A stretch of DNA of 64,000 nt from Caldithrix sp964598255 (GCA_964598255.1 CAZRBA010000130.1:1-64000), one strand, 5' to 3'; counted from the stretch's first letter, positions 44,701 to 53,802 are shown. Made by a program: numbers and translations. The notes: generated from the letters alone by a model not told the origin.

Positions 44701-45365
44701 GTGTGGTATTTCAACGTAATATCGCCAGCAACCAAAAAGACAGTACTTTGCGTTCCATTTTTGCCTCAATTCCTAATCTGGAACACATCGAGGGGCTAAG
44801 GCGCCTGAATTTTAACTATCGATTATATGCCGAACTGCTCATTAAATTTCGACACAACAATATTGGTCTGGCAAAACAATTGCGATCTTTATTAAAAAAC
44901 GGACAAATCAAAGAATTTCACCGCCAGGTGCATACCTTGAAAAGTACAGCCGGTAATATGGGGTTTAAAACCATTCAGCAACTTGCTGCACAACTCGAGG
45001 CGGCCTCCACCAGCCTGAACACCGAACGCATTCAAGATTTGCTTAATAAAGTCGAAAACGAAATACAAACGATATCGGATCATTTGTTGCCCTTTGAAGC
45101 AGAGCTTAAAAAAAATCTTCATGAAGAAGAAACCTACTCGCTAACCAAGGACGAATTAATAAAAGAATTACACGTATCGTTACGGCTTTTACGCGATTCC
45201 GACGCTAAAGCCAAAGAAAAAGTACATCAATTGATCTTTTCTCTGAAAAGTTTTGCCGTTTCGGAGCAAGCCGATATACTTTGGCAAGCCGTTGAAAACT
45301 ATCAATTTGACAAAGCAGCGAATATTATTGAAAATTTAATTCCGATCATAGAAAGAAATGGATAA
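41718..45365 (+). CDS. hybrid sensor histidine kinase with two receivers and HPt
   Basis: 1215 residues. GTG start behind GGAG. Order: membrane segment 5-27, extracytoplasmic helical sensor, membrane segment about 183-203, PAS domain about 222-340 (IITTDQSGRILSFNPAAQAV), a second PAS-like domain about 345-455, HisKA with H485 in NMSHEIRTP, HATPase_c (FGDPLRISQILNNLISNA, GTGLGLSICKQLVEMMGG), receiver 1 with D777 (ILDWKLANDDG), receiver 2 with D923 (LMDLHMPGMDG) and an HPt domain with H1072 (HTLKSTAGNMGF). A complete His-Asp-His-type relay able to pass phosphate to the receiver proteins that follow. Confidence 0.95.
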   Translation: MRKSVVLLVILTILLPLLALSISAYFVNKSLNESAKSYNWAEHSYEILYLSEKLNNAYDELSFSLHTFFHNNTEKVSTEAYLKQKDRIYKYLNKLNYLTRDNKQQQERIAVLYPLLVSQIKVMDRAVRNVSAQELLSANFKFKQKQINDFLRNFEHVESTLLKSRSLGSDASIQQTKSKLFVAFLISLLILFFANIAIFYLFAKQRKTYNEKEKLYALHNAIINKANEAIITTDQSGRILSFNPAAQAVFGYTEKEVLAKPFTFLLSPEYQKKCLQVGYEFFLLDHTELHGARKDGNTVPLLASSVKITLKEAPPIFSIIMHDLSKYKAQENKIIQLSNRLSLATDLAGLSVWDWDLKSNTFYFEKFLYDDLPLERKSEDLFKILKSRFYSDELRELRQHLLRMFVKKKKFIDAELHFIKEPDNIRYLKSRAYVQYDKNNKPHFLNGITWDITELKAAAEIQQKAKEAAEAANRAKSQFLANMSHEIRTPLNAIIGLNLLLRHTVLDAKQKDYVAKIHLSATSLLNIIDELLNFSKIEAGKLRIENTKFNMDLVLNRLSKTIYLNARDKNLELIFKQNPNIPPTLFGDPLRISQILNNLISNAIKFTEQGQIIVAVELTKKDSKFVTLRFSVKDTGIGISEEKLPNLFNSFTQADISISRKYGGTGLGLSICKQLVEMMGGKIWAQSTLGQGSTFFFELNFPYEKTKDKEFYQPPIELRNLRILVVDDVAEIRATLKEQMEIFTQNTTTVSTGEAALAELRNALITGNKYYDLVILDWKLANDDGLEIAKAIHHDGQIPIKPKIIMISAYVDGEYLLKEKTYFNAFLTKPFTLSVLFNTVLEVFGKEVRQEFETYGMLNVYPKGFNQIRGARILVAEDNELNQQVIKELLENEGFFITIAKDGEEAVNLLFNTDRPFDLILMDLHMPGMDGFEASKIIHQNRTLNAIPIIALTADLAGNIQQKIKDVGMIDFIAKPINPDDLFATIARWIKPSNRVVFQRNIASNQKDSTLRSIFASIPNLEHIEGLRRLNFNYRLYAELLIKFRHNNIGLAKQLRSLLKNGQIKEFHRQVHTLKSTAGNMGFKTIQQLAAQLEAASTSLNTERIQDLLNKVENEIQTISDHLLPFEAELKKNLHEEETYSLTKDELIKELHVSLRLLRDSDAKAKEKVHQLIFSLKSFAVSEQADILWQAVENYQFDKAANIIENLIPIIERNG

Positions 45366-45375
45366 ATAAAATGGG

Positions 45376-46605
45376 ATGAAAACCGTTAGTCAAACCGTTA
45401 TGTTGGTTGATGATTCCAGCGATAATCTTACTGTGTTAAACGAAATTTTAAAACCGTATTACACAATTTTGGTGGCAAATGACGGAATTAGTGCCTTAAA
45501 ACTTCTTCGTTCCTTCCAAAAGCCCGACCTTATTCTTCTTGACATTGTAATGCCCGGATTGGATGGCTTTGAAGTTTGCCGCCGCATTAAAACAAATCCA
45601 TCTACCGCGGGAATTCCCATCATTTTTATTACCGGACTTACCGAAAGAAAACAAATTGTCCGCGGTTTTCAAGCCGGTGCTCAAGATTATGTCACCAAAC
45701 CCTTTTATCCTCAGGAACTTCTCGCGCGCATAAAAACCCATATCGATTTAAAGCATCGGAACGAAGAGCTAAAAGTATTAAATGCAACGCTTGAACATCG
45801 TATCGATTTTAAAACCAGACAAATTCGAAAATCCAACAAAAAATTAAAAGAACTAAATAAGGCTTTGGACGAGGCGAATAAACGATTATTAGCCTTGGAT
45901 GGGGCCAAATCGCGATTTATTCAAATTATTAGTCACGAAATTCGAACCCCTCTTACGGGTATTATAGGATTTACCGAATTATTGCAAAATTCTTTACAAG
46001 ATAGCCAGTATACCGAATACCTGAACGCCTTGAAAGAATCTGTTTTTCGTCTCGATCAATTTTCGCAAAAAGCGCTGTTTATCTCCAATTTAATGGCCGG
46101 ATTGGTTAAACCTTTGTTAATCAATCTTTCACTTAAAGATTTAATCGATCGTATATTGCAACATTTTCACAAAACCATCACCAAAAAGCGTTTAAAAATA
46201 ATAAACAGCCTTTCGCCCGGTTTTAATGTTGTAGGCGATATCGATCTTACACAAATTGCTTTACGCAATGTTTTGGAAAATGCGATTAAATTTTCCGAAC
46301 CGGATCATACGATCATTGTTCGTCCGCTTAATAGGCAAAGTATCGAAATAATTAATACCGGATCTCATTTCAGCGCGGAGGCACTGCGAAACATTTTTGA
46401 GCTATTTTCCTGTGGCCATGAGCCGATCGATCGAAATTTTGGCCTGGGTTTATCTGTCACCAAAATGATAGTTGAAATACAGAAAGGTCGGGTGGAAGCA
46501 TTAAATCTGCCCGGCAACCATGCCTGCCTGCGGCTGCACTTTCAAATAACAGACAAAAAGAACAGCAGCACGGGTATACCCTATTTGGCCTCCGTAAAAA
46601 ATTAA
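45376..46605 (+). CDS. receiver-histidine kinase (response regulator with kinase output)
   Basis: 409 residues. A receiver domain with D56 in LILLDIVMPGLDG and K in TKPF, then a coiled coil (about 125-175) and a histidine kinase with H187 in IISHEIRTP, a short HATPase_c domain (NVLENAIKFSEP, NFGLGLSVTKMI). It starts ten bases after the hybrid kinase stops, so it is co-transcribed. A phosphorylated receiver probably controls the kinase part; the onward target is not evident. Confidence 0.92.
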   Translation: MKTVSQTVMLVDDSSDNLTVLNEILKPYYTILVANDGISALKLLRSFQKPDLILLDIVMPGLDGFEVCRRIKTNPSTAGIPIIFITGLTERKQIVRGFQAGAQDYVTKPFYPQELLARIKTHIDLKHRNEELKVLNATLEHRIDFKTRQIRKSNKKLKELNKALDEANKRLLALDGAKSRFIQIISHEIRTPLTGIIGFTELLQNSLQDSQYTEYLNALKESVFRLDQFSQKALFISNLMAGLVKPLLINLSLKDLIDRILQHFHKTITKKRLKIINSLSPGFNVVGDIDLTQIALRNVLENAIKFSEPDHTIIVRPLNRQSIEIINTGSHFSAEALRNIFELFSCGHEPIDRNFGLGLSVTKMIVEIQKGRVEALNLPGNHACLRLHFQITDKKNSSTGIPYLASVKN

Positions 46606-46672
46606 TGTCTTAGCTCAAAAAATCTTATTATCCGTAAAATAAAAACACAAGGTTACTTTTGGATTTTTAAAA

Positions 46673-47704
46673 ATGCGTGACAAAAGCAAATTTTTATGGA
46701 CCCTTTTGGTTGTGGACGATTCGCCGGACAATTTAAACTTTTTAACACAAATTTTACAGGAGAATTATCATATCAAAGTTGCTACCAACGGCCAAAAAGC
46801 CTTGGAAATTGCCAATAATCAGCCACAACCCGATTTGATTTTGCTCGATATTGTCATGCCGGGAATAGACGGTTATGAAGTTTGCCACAAATTAAAATCC
46901 AACCCCAAAACAACCGAAATTCCGGTAATTTTTATTACGGCCCGCGACGAAATTGTGGACGAGGCTTTGGGCTTTAAGCTCGGTGCCGTAGATTACATCA
47001 CAAAGCCTTTTAGCCCTTACATATTAAAAGCCCGAATAAAAACCCATATCACACTTCATCATCAAAACAAAGTGCTTGAACAAAAAGTTAAGGAACGTAC
47101 ACAGGAAGTATATGAAACCCGTCTTGAAATAATTCAAAAATTAGGCATTGCTGCCGAATATCGAGATCACGAGACAGGAGCTCATATTTTACGCATGAGC
47201 CATTTTTGTAAAATAATCGCCGACGAATACGGTTTTAGCAAAGAAAAAAGCGATTTGTTGTTTCAGACCGCACCCATGCATGATATTGGCAAAATTGGCA
47301 TTCCCGATCATATTCTGCTAAAAAAGGGAAGGTTAACATTTCAGGAATTAAAAACGATGCAACAGCATACCCTTATCGGGGCCAAAATACTTGGGGATCA
47401 CGATTCCGATATTTTAAGAGAAGCAAGGACCATTGCACTTTCACATCATGAAAAATGGGACGGAAGCGGATATCCGCACCAACTGATTGGCGAACAAATT
47501 CCCATTGAAGCACGTATTGTCGGAATTGCCGATGTATTTGACGCCCTGATTAGTGTTCGCCCTTACAAAAAATCATGGACTTTTGATGAAGCTTTTGAAT
47601 TTATCGTAACCAATAAAGGACGTCTTTTCGATCCGGAGCTGGTTACTATTTTTTATCATAATCGCAGTAAAACCAAAGATATTTTGCTCAAATTCAAAAA
47701 ATAA
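46673..47704 (+). CDS. response regulator with HD-GYP output (RpfG-like)
   Basis: 343 residues. Receiver with D59 (LILLDIVMPGIDG), a coiled coil, then a complete HD-GYP domain: H203-D204 in MHDIGKIGIP, QQHTLIGAKIL, and SHHEKWDGSGYP. It would cut c-di-GMP when its receiver is phosphorylated. Neighbouring kinases are the likely phosphate source. A TACTTTTG stands 11 bases before the ATG, possibly a -7 element without -33 partner. Confidence 0.94.
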   Translation: MRDKSKFLWTLLVVDDSPDNLNFLTQILQENYHIKVATNGQKALEIANNQPQPDLILLDIVMPGIDGYEVCHKLKSNPKTTEIPVIFITARDEIVDEALGFKLGAVDYITKPFSPYILKARIKTHITLHHQNKVLEQKVKERTQEVYETRLEIIQKLGIAAEYRDHETGAHILRMSHFCKIIADEYGFSKEKSDLLFQTAPMHDIGKIGIPDHILLKKGRLTFQELKTMQQHTLIGAKILGDHDSDILREARTIALSHHEKWDGSGYPHQLIGEQIPIEARIVGIADVFDALISVRPYKKSWTFDEAFEFIVTNKGRLFDPELVTIFYHNRSKTKDILLKFKK

Positions 47705-47767
47705 TCTTTGATTTTACGCACAGAATTGATTGTTTATTTCATTATTTTTTAAGGTAGTAGGAATTCT

Positions 47768-48877
47768 ATGGAAGATTTATTGGCAAACGCAAAAATTCTC
47801 ATTGTTGATGATTCCCCTCAAATTGTGGATATACTTTCCAATTCCCTCTCTCATTTTACGTGCCGTATCGCACTAAATGGCCATAATGCGTTAAAAATTG
47901 CCCAATCCGAATTTAAACCCGATTTAATTTTGTTAGATATTAATTTACCCGATATCTCCGGATTTGATATCATCAAAAAATTAAAACATAATCCTCAAAC
48001 CAAGGATATTCCCGTTATTTTTCTTACCGGTTACTCCAATATTGCCAATCAAATAAAATGCTTTGAATTAGGCGGTGTCGATTATATTACCAAACCTATA
48101 AGCATCCCCGTTCTTTTGGCCCGGGTAAAAAACCATCTCGAACTCTACTTTTCGAAAGAAAAGCTGAAACAACAAAACAAACAGTTAAAGCTAATGGGGC
48201 AACTTCGTGAAGAAATTGAAAAAATTACCCAACATGATATGAAGTCGCCCTTAACCGCCATAACAGGTTTTTCCAAAATGTTGATCGACTGGGGCAATTT
48301 AGACGAACGAAATCTCAAAATGGCCAAAAGTATCTGGAACGCAGGTGAACGCCTTATCAAAATGATTAATAATTCTCTTGATTTGTACAAGCTTGAAACC
48401 GGGGATTTTGACAAATTGCTAACCAAAATTAATGTGGTTCCCATTCTTTTCTCGGCAATGAATGAATTTGAGATGCTTTATAATCGCAAGCAACTTAAAC
48501 TTACCGTGCTTTTTAACGACCAACACATAAACGAAAGCGACTCCTTATTTATTTACGGAGAAGAAAATTTGTTGTACATGCTTTTTTCCAATTTAATAAA
48601 AAATGCCATCGAAGCATCTCCGCCGGAAGAAGAAATAGTTATTAAAATTTTTGATTCCAACCCCGTAACCATAACTATCCACAATAAAGGAGCCGTGCCG
48701 GAAGACATTCGCGACCGTTTTTTTGATAAGCATATTACCAGAGGCAAGTTGGGCGGCACTGGCTTGGGAACCTATTCCGCCAAACTGATAACCATTAACC
48801 TGATGGGACAAATTGATATGACTACCTCGGAAAAGGAAGGGACCATTATCCGTTTGAACTTTCCGAAAAAAGAATGA
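47768..48877 (+). CDS. receiver-histidine kinase
   Basis: 369 residues. Receiver with D57 (LILLDINLPDISG), coiled coil (about 125-148), then HisKA with H156 in TQHDMKSPLTAITGF and HATPase_c with NLIKNAIEASPPEEE and a C-terminal GTGLGTYSAKLI. The H-box HDMKSPL is of the HWE-unlike, circadian-type style seen in REC-kinases. It closes the set of three receiver proteins behind the hybrid kinase. AAGGTAG is the ribosome site. Confidence 0.92.
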   Translation: MEDLLANAKILIVDDSPQIVDILSNSLSHFTCRIALNGHNALKIAQSEFKPDLILLDINLPDISGFDIIKKLKHNPQTKDIPVIFLTGYSNIANQIKCFELGGVDYITKPISIPVLLARVKNHLELYFSKEKLKQQNKQLKLMGQLREEIEKITQHDMKSPLTAITGFSKMLIDWGNLDERNLKMAKSIWNAGERLIKMINNSLDLYKLETGDFDKLLTKINVVPILFSAMNEFEMLYNRKQLKLTVLFNDQHINESDSLFIYGEENLLYMLFSNLIKNAIEASPPEEEIVIKIFDSNPVTITIHNKGAVPEDIRDRFFDKHITRGKLGGTGLGTYSAKLITINLMGQIDMTTSEKEGTIIRLNFPKKE

Positions 48878-49000
48878 AAACCCCTCCTTGTGCGGTTTAT
48901 TAGATTAACATTTCGTTAAATTTTTTACCGTAACCATTATTTTTTGCCTTTAATAAAAGAGAGTAATAAAATAGGCAAAAAAGAGTTAGGTCGCATTAAA

Positions 49001-49516
49001 ATGTCAAAATTAGTATTAATTTCCGAAAACAATCCTAATAAAAGCAATCCGTTAATTTCCCATTTCTATCGGGATATGGGTTTTTTAATGCGTATTCGCG
49101 GATTTCAACTTTTAAAATATTTTGACGACCTGGGCCACCTGGTTGCTTTAGATTGGTTTTCCTTCTCCCGGAACCAACGTCTCTTCACGATCCAATTCGA
49201 CCGCCCGGATTTACCGGTTTATCTGCAAGTAGAACCGTATCTCGAACAAATTTTAAGTGAATTGAGTATTTTCCAATTGGTTGATATTTTTGTTTTTGAT
49301 GAGTTAGGAATCATCGAACCGTATGTCCAGCAAATCAAGCAACAAATTATCACCATTTTCTCCTCCAAACATCCGGTTATCGCCGCTGTAGACCAAAGCC
49401 GAATTAAAGAAATCGATTACCTAAAACATCTCAATTCCGTCAAATACCAACACATCGAAAACCCCGATAATGAACAACTTTACCTCGATCTGATCGGAGA
49501 GCTGTATGACCGTTAA
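49001..49516 (+). CDS. THEP1-like nucleoside-triphosphatase with a degenerate P-loop
   Basis: About 171 residues from the ATG at 49001; an earlier TTG lacks a ribosome site. The second half resembles THEP1 NTPases: DIFVFDELGIIEP (Walker B with D and E), then IITIFSSKHPVIAAVDQ and QHIENPDNEQLYLDLI. The N-terminal position of the P-loop reads LISENNPNKSNPLIS, keeping Lys-Ser but not the glycines. The central GFLMRIRGFQLL fits the family's GF-R-GF region. ATP hydrolysis is doubtful. Its stop overlaps the nth frame start. The family call is moderate. Confidence 0.5.
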   Translation: MSKLVLISENNPNKSNPLISHFYRDMGFLMRIRGFQLLKYFDDLGHLVALDWFSFSRNQRLFTIQFDRPDLPVYLQVEPYLEQILSELSIFQLVDIFVFDELGIIEPYVQQIKQQIITIFSSKHPVIAAVDQSRIKEIDYLKHLNSVKYQHIENPDNEQLYLDLIGELYDR

Positions 49517-50183
49517 TACGGACAGGAAGTGGGATAAAATGCTTGGCAAAGAAAAAATAAAAGAAGCTTTACGTATTCTGGAAGATGTTTACGGCCACAC
49601 CAGAACCGCCCTTACCTACAAAACCCCTTTTCAGCTTTTGGTGGCTACCATGTTAGCTGCGCAAAGCACCGATAAGCGCGTAAACATCATTACCCCAAAG
49701 TTATTTGCCGATTACCCGGATGCGGCCTCCATAAGCCAAATGCGCGAAGAAGAATTACAAGAATACATTAAAACCGTCGGGTTGTACAAATCGAAGGCCA
49801 AAAACATTTTGGCTACCAGTAAAATTTTGGTCCAAAAATACGACGGCGATATTCCGGCAACTCGGGAAGAATTAGTTGAATTGCCGGGCGTGGGGCGAAA
49901 AACGGCCAACGTCGTATTGAGCATTGCCAAAAATGTTCCGGCCATTGCTGTTGACACCCACGTCTTTCGTGTTAGCAACCGCATCGGGCTGGCCAATGCC
50001 AAAAATGTGCTGGAAACCGAAAAGCAATTGATGGAAAATATTCCAAAGGAAAAATGGTCGCAGGCCCATCACTGGCTTATCTGGCACGGCCGTAAAATTT
50101 GCCGGGCACGCAACCCGATGTGCACACAATGTCCTTTAAAGCACCTGTGTTTGCACAGCAGGAACGTAGCGAAAACAGTATAG
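49506..50183 (+). CDS. nth: endonuclease III
   Basis: 214-225 residues. The HhH motif LPGVGRKTANVVL carries the catalytic lysine, followed by AVDTHVFRVSNRIGL with the catalytic aspartate, and the C-terminal 4Fe-4S loop C-x6-C-x2-C-x5-C (CRARNPMCTQCPLKHLC). It removes oxidised pyrimidines from DNA. Two starts are possible: 49506 with GGAGAG four bases ahead, overlapping the previous gene, and 49539 with AGGAAG ten bases ahead, which gives the usual family length. Confidence 0.96.
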   Translation: MTVNTDRKWDKMLGKEKIKEALRILEDVYGHTRTALTYKTPFQLLVATMLAAQSTDKRVNIITPKLFADYPDAASISQMREEELQEYIKTVGLYKSKAKNILATSKILVQKYDGDIPATREELVELPGVGRKTANVVLSIAKNVPAIAVDTHVFRVSNRIGLANAKNVLETEKQLMENIPKEKWSQAHHWLIWHGRKICRARNPMCTQCPLKHLCLHSRNVAKTV

Positions 50184-50298
50184 CCTTATACGACAAAGTC
50201 TATCTTTTCCCTCGGTCTTTTGTTTGAACTCCCACCACGTAAAACCGCACGGCCCTTATTTTTTTGCAACGGCCATTGGCGGTTTCCTTAAAAATTTC

Positions 50299-50331
50299 TT
50301 TGGCTTTGTAATATTTTTCTTTTTATCTTTG
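50299..50331 (+). promoter_or_regulatory. Bacteroidetes-type promoter of the nuo operon
   Basis: TTTG (50299-50302) and TATCTTTG (50324-50331) are 21 bases apart, 85 bases before nuoA. The region 50184-50298 and 50332-50416 holds no other recognised element. Confidence 0.55.
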
Positions 50332-50416
50332 CACAAGTATTGCGCTGTTTTGAGAAAATTTTCATAAATCAGAATTTTCTCTTGGCGAACAGCGTATTTA
50401 AATTTTCTGAAATAAC

Positions 50417-50893
50417 GTGAAAATTTTCGTTAGTTTTTTTCGAACTTTTGCAGAAGGGGAAAAACTTTTGGAAAGCGGAACAACTCCTATTTGGCCTTTG
50501 ATTGTTTACACGGTTGCCGTTCTGGCCCTTGTGGGTATAATGATCGGCTTGTCCTATCTTTTGGGCCAACGTCACAAAGAACGCGCCACAGGCGAATATT
50601 ACGAATCGGGCATTGTACACACCGGAACCTCCCAAATTCGTTTTACTGCACACTATTACCTAGTCGCTTTATTTTTCATCATTTTCGATCTCGAAGCGGC
50701 CTTCATTATTTCGTGGACGATCGCGTTTAAAGATTTAGGCTGGCTCGGCTTTGCCGGAATCTCGGTTTTTATAGCCATTTTGCTCGTGGTTTTAATTTAC
50801 GAATGGCGCATCGGCGCATTGGATTATGCAGCCAACGGTAAAAAAATAATAAGACAAATGAAAACTCTAAACAAGGTGAAAAATAAATCATGA
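50417..50893 (+). CDS. nuoA: NADH-quinone oxidoreductase subunit A
   Basis: 158 residues, GTG start. Three membrane helices, with the conserved ERATGEYYESGIVHTG loop after the first (YESG region) and the acidic FDLEAAF in the second. It is a membrane-arm subunit at the quinone-channel end. An N-terminal extension of about 20 residues resembles that of E. coli NuoA. First gene of the operon; overlaps nuoB by four bases. Confidence 0.94.
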   Translation: MKIFVSFFRTFAEGEKLLESGTTPIWPLIVYTVAVLALVGIMIGLSYLLGQRHKERATGEYYESGIVHTGTSQIRFTAHYYLVALFFIIFDLEAAFIISWTIAFKDLGWLGFAGISVFIAILLVVLIYEWRIGALDYAANGKKIIRQMKTLNKVKNKS

Positions 50894-51528
50894 AATGGTG
50901 GTTATCCAAGGCTAACGATCAAACAACTCCGCTTAAAGGCGACGGCTCGTTTGAAGAAATCGTAAAAGAGAGCATCATGTTTGCCAAATTGCAAGACCTT
51001 GTGGCCTGGGGACGCAAAAATTCGGTTTGGCCTTTCAACTTCGGCCTCTCTTGTTGTTACGTTGAAATGGCCACCAGCATTACCAGTCGTTACGATTTGG
51101 CGCGTTTCGGAGCCGAGGTAATTCGCGGTACGCCTCGTGAAGCAGACCTGATGATCATTGCCGGGACCATGTTTATCAAAATGGCCCCCATCGTCAAACG
51201 GCTGTACGAACAGTTGATGGAACCGCGTTGGGTAATTTCCATGGGTTCCTGCGCTAACTCCGGTGGCATGTACGATATTTATTCTGTCGTTCAGGGTGTG
51301 GACAAATTTTTACCCGTCGATGTGTACGTACCCGGTTGTCCGCCACGCCCCGATGCTTTTTTAAACGGGCTGAACTTATTGCAAGAGGCCATCGGTAAAG
51401 AAAAACGTCCTTTAAGCTGGGTAATCGGGCCGCAGGGGGTCATTCGACCGAAGAAAGGAAATCTTAAACCGAAACGCTGGGCTGAAAAAAAGAAAACGAC
51501 CTTTTTAAAGCCACCGGATGAAATCTAA
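50890..51528 (+). CDS. nuoB: NADH-quinone oxidoreductase subunit B
   Basis: 212 residues. Ligands of cluster N2 are visible: SCCYVEMATS (two adjacent cysteines), GSCANSGG and VPGCPPRPDAF. N2 passes electrons to quinone. The basic C-terminal tail (RPKKGNLKPKRWAEKKK) is longer than in the minimal subunit, as in enterobacterial NuoB. Confidence 0.96.
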   Translation: MKWWLSKANDQTTPLKGDGSFEEIVKESIMFAKLQDLVAWGRKNSVWPFNFGLSCCYVEMATSITSRYDLARFGAEVIRGTPREADLMIIAGTMFIKMAPIVKRLYEQLMEPRWVISMGSCANSGGMYDIYSVVQGVDKFLPVDVYVPGCPPRPDAFLNGLNLLQEAIGKEKRPLSWVIGPQGVIRPKKGNLKPKRWAEKKKTTFLKPPDEI

Positions 51529-51562
51529 AAAAATAAACAAATAAATAAAAAGTAAAGATCTT

Positions 51563-53311
51563 ATGACATACGATCAAAGCGTACTGGAAAATTTAAAAGA
51601 AAAGTTCGGGGAAGCTGCCCTGCATGTTCAGCACACCAAAGACGGCATGCCTACGGTTTATGTACCAAAGGAAAAAATTACCGCCGTTTTGGATTACCTA
51701 AAAAACGAAATCCCCCAACCGTACAAAATGTTGTACGATTTAACAGCCATCGACGAACGCACGCGTCAACACCGCGAAAATTTACCAGAGGCCGATTTCA
51801 GCGTAGTGTATCATCTCCTTTCGTTCGACCGCAATTCCGATATTCGTGTAAAAGTGGCTTTAAAGGGGGAATATCCCGAAGTGGATTCCGCAACCCGAAT
51901 ATGGGCTAACGCCAATTGGTACGAACGTGAAACATACGACTTTTTCGGCATTAAATTTAACGGCCATCCGCATCTTAAGCGCCTTATCATGCCCCCTACC
52001 TGGGAAGGCCACCCCTTGCGCAAAGAGCATCCGGCCCGCGCTACCGAAATGGGGCCGTTTCAACTGCCGGACGACAAACAAGACCGCGAGCAGGAAGCTC
52101 TGAAGTTTAATCCCGAAGAATGGGGCTTAAAACGTTCCGATGCCGATACGGATTTTATGTTTTTGAATTTGGGGCCTCAGCATCCGGGCACCCACGGTGT
52201 TTTGCGCGTTATTTTACAATTGGATGGCGAAGAAATTGTAGACGCCGTCCCGGACATCGGGTTTCATCATCGCGGAGCCGAAAAAATGGCCGAACGCCAA
52301 AGTTGGCACACCTATATTCCCTATACCGATCGCATCGACTACCTTGGCGGGGTAATGAACAATTTTGCCTATGTACAAGCCGTGGAAACCTTAGCCGGAA
52401 TAGATGTTCCAGAAAGAGCTAAAGTAATCCGAATTATGCTTAGTGAATTATTCCGCCTTTCCAGTCATCTGGTTTGGTTCGGAACGTTTGCTCAGGATAT
52501 CGGCCAAATGTCCCCTGTATTTTACGCATTTAACGATCGTGAGCGCATTTTCGACATTATCAGCGCCATTACCGGCGACCGCATGCATCCCAACTGGTTC
52601 CGCATAGGCGGTGTGGCTCAGGATTTGCCCAAAAAATGGGATGAGATGATTAAAGACTTTATTAAGCACTTCCCCAAACAACTTAAAAGTTACGACAAGC
52701 TAGTCATAAAAAACAGCATTATTAAAGCCCGTACCGTTGGCATTGGCGCTTACACCACCGAAGAGGCAATCGAGTGGGGCGTTACTGGCCCGGGCTTACG
52801 CGCCACCGGTCTGGAATGGGATTTTCGTAAAAAGCGGCCTTATTCCGGTTACGAAAACTTCGAATTCGATATTCCCACCGGTAAAAACGGCGATGCGTAC
52901 GATCGCGCTTTAGTACGCATGGAAGAGATGAACCAAAGTTTGCGCATTATCGAGCAGTGCATGAACAACATGCCCGATGGGCCGTACAAATCTGACAATC
53001 CTTTTACCACACCGCCGCGCAAAGAACGCACCATGCATGATATCGAAACATTAATCAATCACTTTTTAAATGTTAGTTGGGGGCCGGTCATTCCGCCGGG
53101 CGAAGCGTTTTTCGGCATCGAAGCTACCAAGGGTAACAACGGTTATTATTTGATTAGTGACGGCAATACCATCTCGTACCGTACACGCATTCGCACCCCG
53201 TCGTTTGCCCATTTGCAAATGGTGCCCTACATTAGTCGCGGGCACACCATTGCCGATTTGTTGGCCATTTTGGCAAGTATCGATTACGTATTAGCAGATG
53301 TTGACAAGTAA
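51563..53311 (+). CDS. nuoCD: NADH-quinone oxidoreductase fused subunit C/D
   Basis: 582 residues. The first about 180 are NuoC (30-kDa: ANWYERETYDFFGIKF, HPLRKEHP), joined without a break to NuoD (49-kDa) beginning LGPQHPGTHGVLRV, with ERQSWHTYIPYTDRIDY and the C-terminal GEAFFGIEATKGNNGYYL around the quinone site. The C-D fusion is as in E. coli. 34 bases separate it from nuoB. Confidence 0.97.
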   Translation: MTYDQSVLENLKEKFGEAALHVQHTKDGMPTVYVPKEKITAVLDYLKNEIPQPYKMLYDLTAIDERTRQHRENLPEADFSVVYHLLSFDRNSDIRVKVALKGEYPEVDSATRIWANANWYERETYDFFGIKFNGHPHLKRLIMPPTWEGHPLRKEHPARATEMGPFQLPDDKQDREQEALKFNPEEWGLKRSDADTDFMFLNLGPQHPGTHGVLRVILQLDGEEIVDAVPDIGFHHRGAEKMAERQSWHTYIPYTDRIDYLGGVMNNFAYVQAVETLAGIDVPERAKVIRIMLSELFRLSSHLVWFGTFAQDIGQMSPVFYAFNDRERIFDIISAITGDRMHPNWFRIGGVAQDLPKKWDEMIKDFIKHFPKQLKSYDKLVIKNSIIKARTVGIGAYTTEEAIEWGVTGPGLRATGLEWDFRKKRPYSGYENFEFDIPTGKNGDAYDRALVRMEEMNQSLRIIEQCMNNMPDGPYKSDNPFTTPPRKERTMHDIETLINHFLNVSWGPVIPPGEAFFGIEATKGNNGYYLISDGNTISYRTRIRTPSFAHLQMVPYISRGHTIADLLAILASIDYVLADVDK

Positions 53312-53329
53312 TTAGCAACGGATTTAACC

Positions 53330-53794
53330 ATGCTTTCAGAAAAAGAAATCAAAGAAATAGAAGAGCATTTGGCGCACTACCCGCGCAAACAGGCTGCGGT
53401 TATCGAAGCCCTTAAGGTTGTTCAGTTCCATCGCGGCTACGTTTCCGATGAAAATGTGGAAGACATTGCCAAATTGCTGGACATGACGCCCGATGAAGTG
53501 GACAGCGTGGCCACCTTTTACAACCTAATTTTTCGCAAGCCTGTGGGCGAACACGTAATTTTAATGTGTGATAGTGTTAGCTGCTGGATTATGGGCTACG
53601 AAAATCTTAAAGATCATCTTTCGGCCAAACTGGGTATTGATATCGGGCAGACAACCTCCGACAACCGTTTTACCTTGTTAACAATCCCGTGTCTGGGCGC
53701 CTGCGACCGTGCTCCGGCCATGATGATTGACAACGAACTTTACGGCAATTTAACGCCACAAAAAATTGATGAAATCTTGGATAAATACAAATAA
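53330..53794 (+). CDS. nuoE: NADH-quinone oxidoreductase subunit E
   Basis: 154 residues of the thioredoxin-like 24-kDa family. Cluster N1a ligands lie in CDSVSC and CLGAC; MGYENLKDHLSAKLGI, QTTSDNRFTLL and LTPQKIDEILDKY follow E. coli NuoE closely. It belongs to the NADH-oxidising module. Confidence 0.96.
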   Translation: MLSEKEIKEIEEHLAHYPRKQAAVIEALKVVQFHRGYVSDENVEDIAKLLDMTPDEVDSVATFYNLIFRKPVGEHVILMCDSVSCWIMGYENLKDHLSAKLGIDIGQTTSDNRFTLLTIPCLGACDRAPAMMIDNELYGNLTPQKIDEILDKYK

Positions 53795-53802
53795 CGAATC
53801 GA

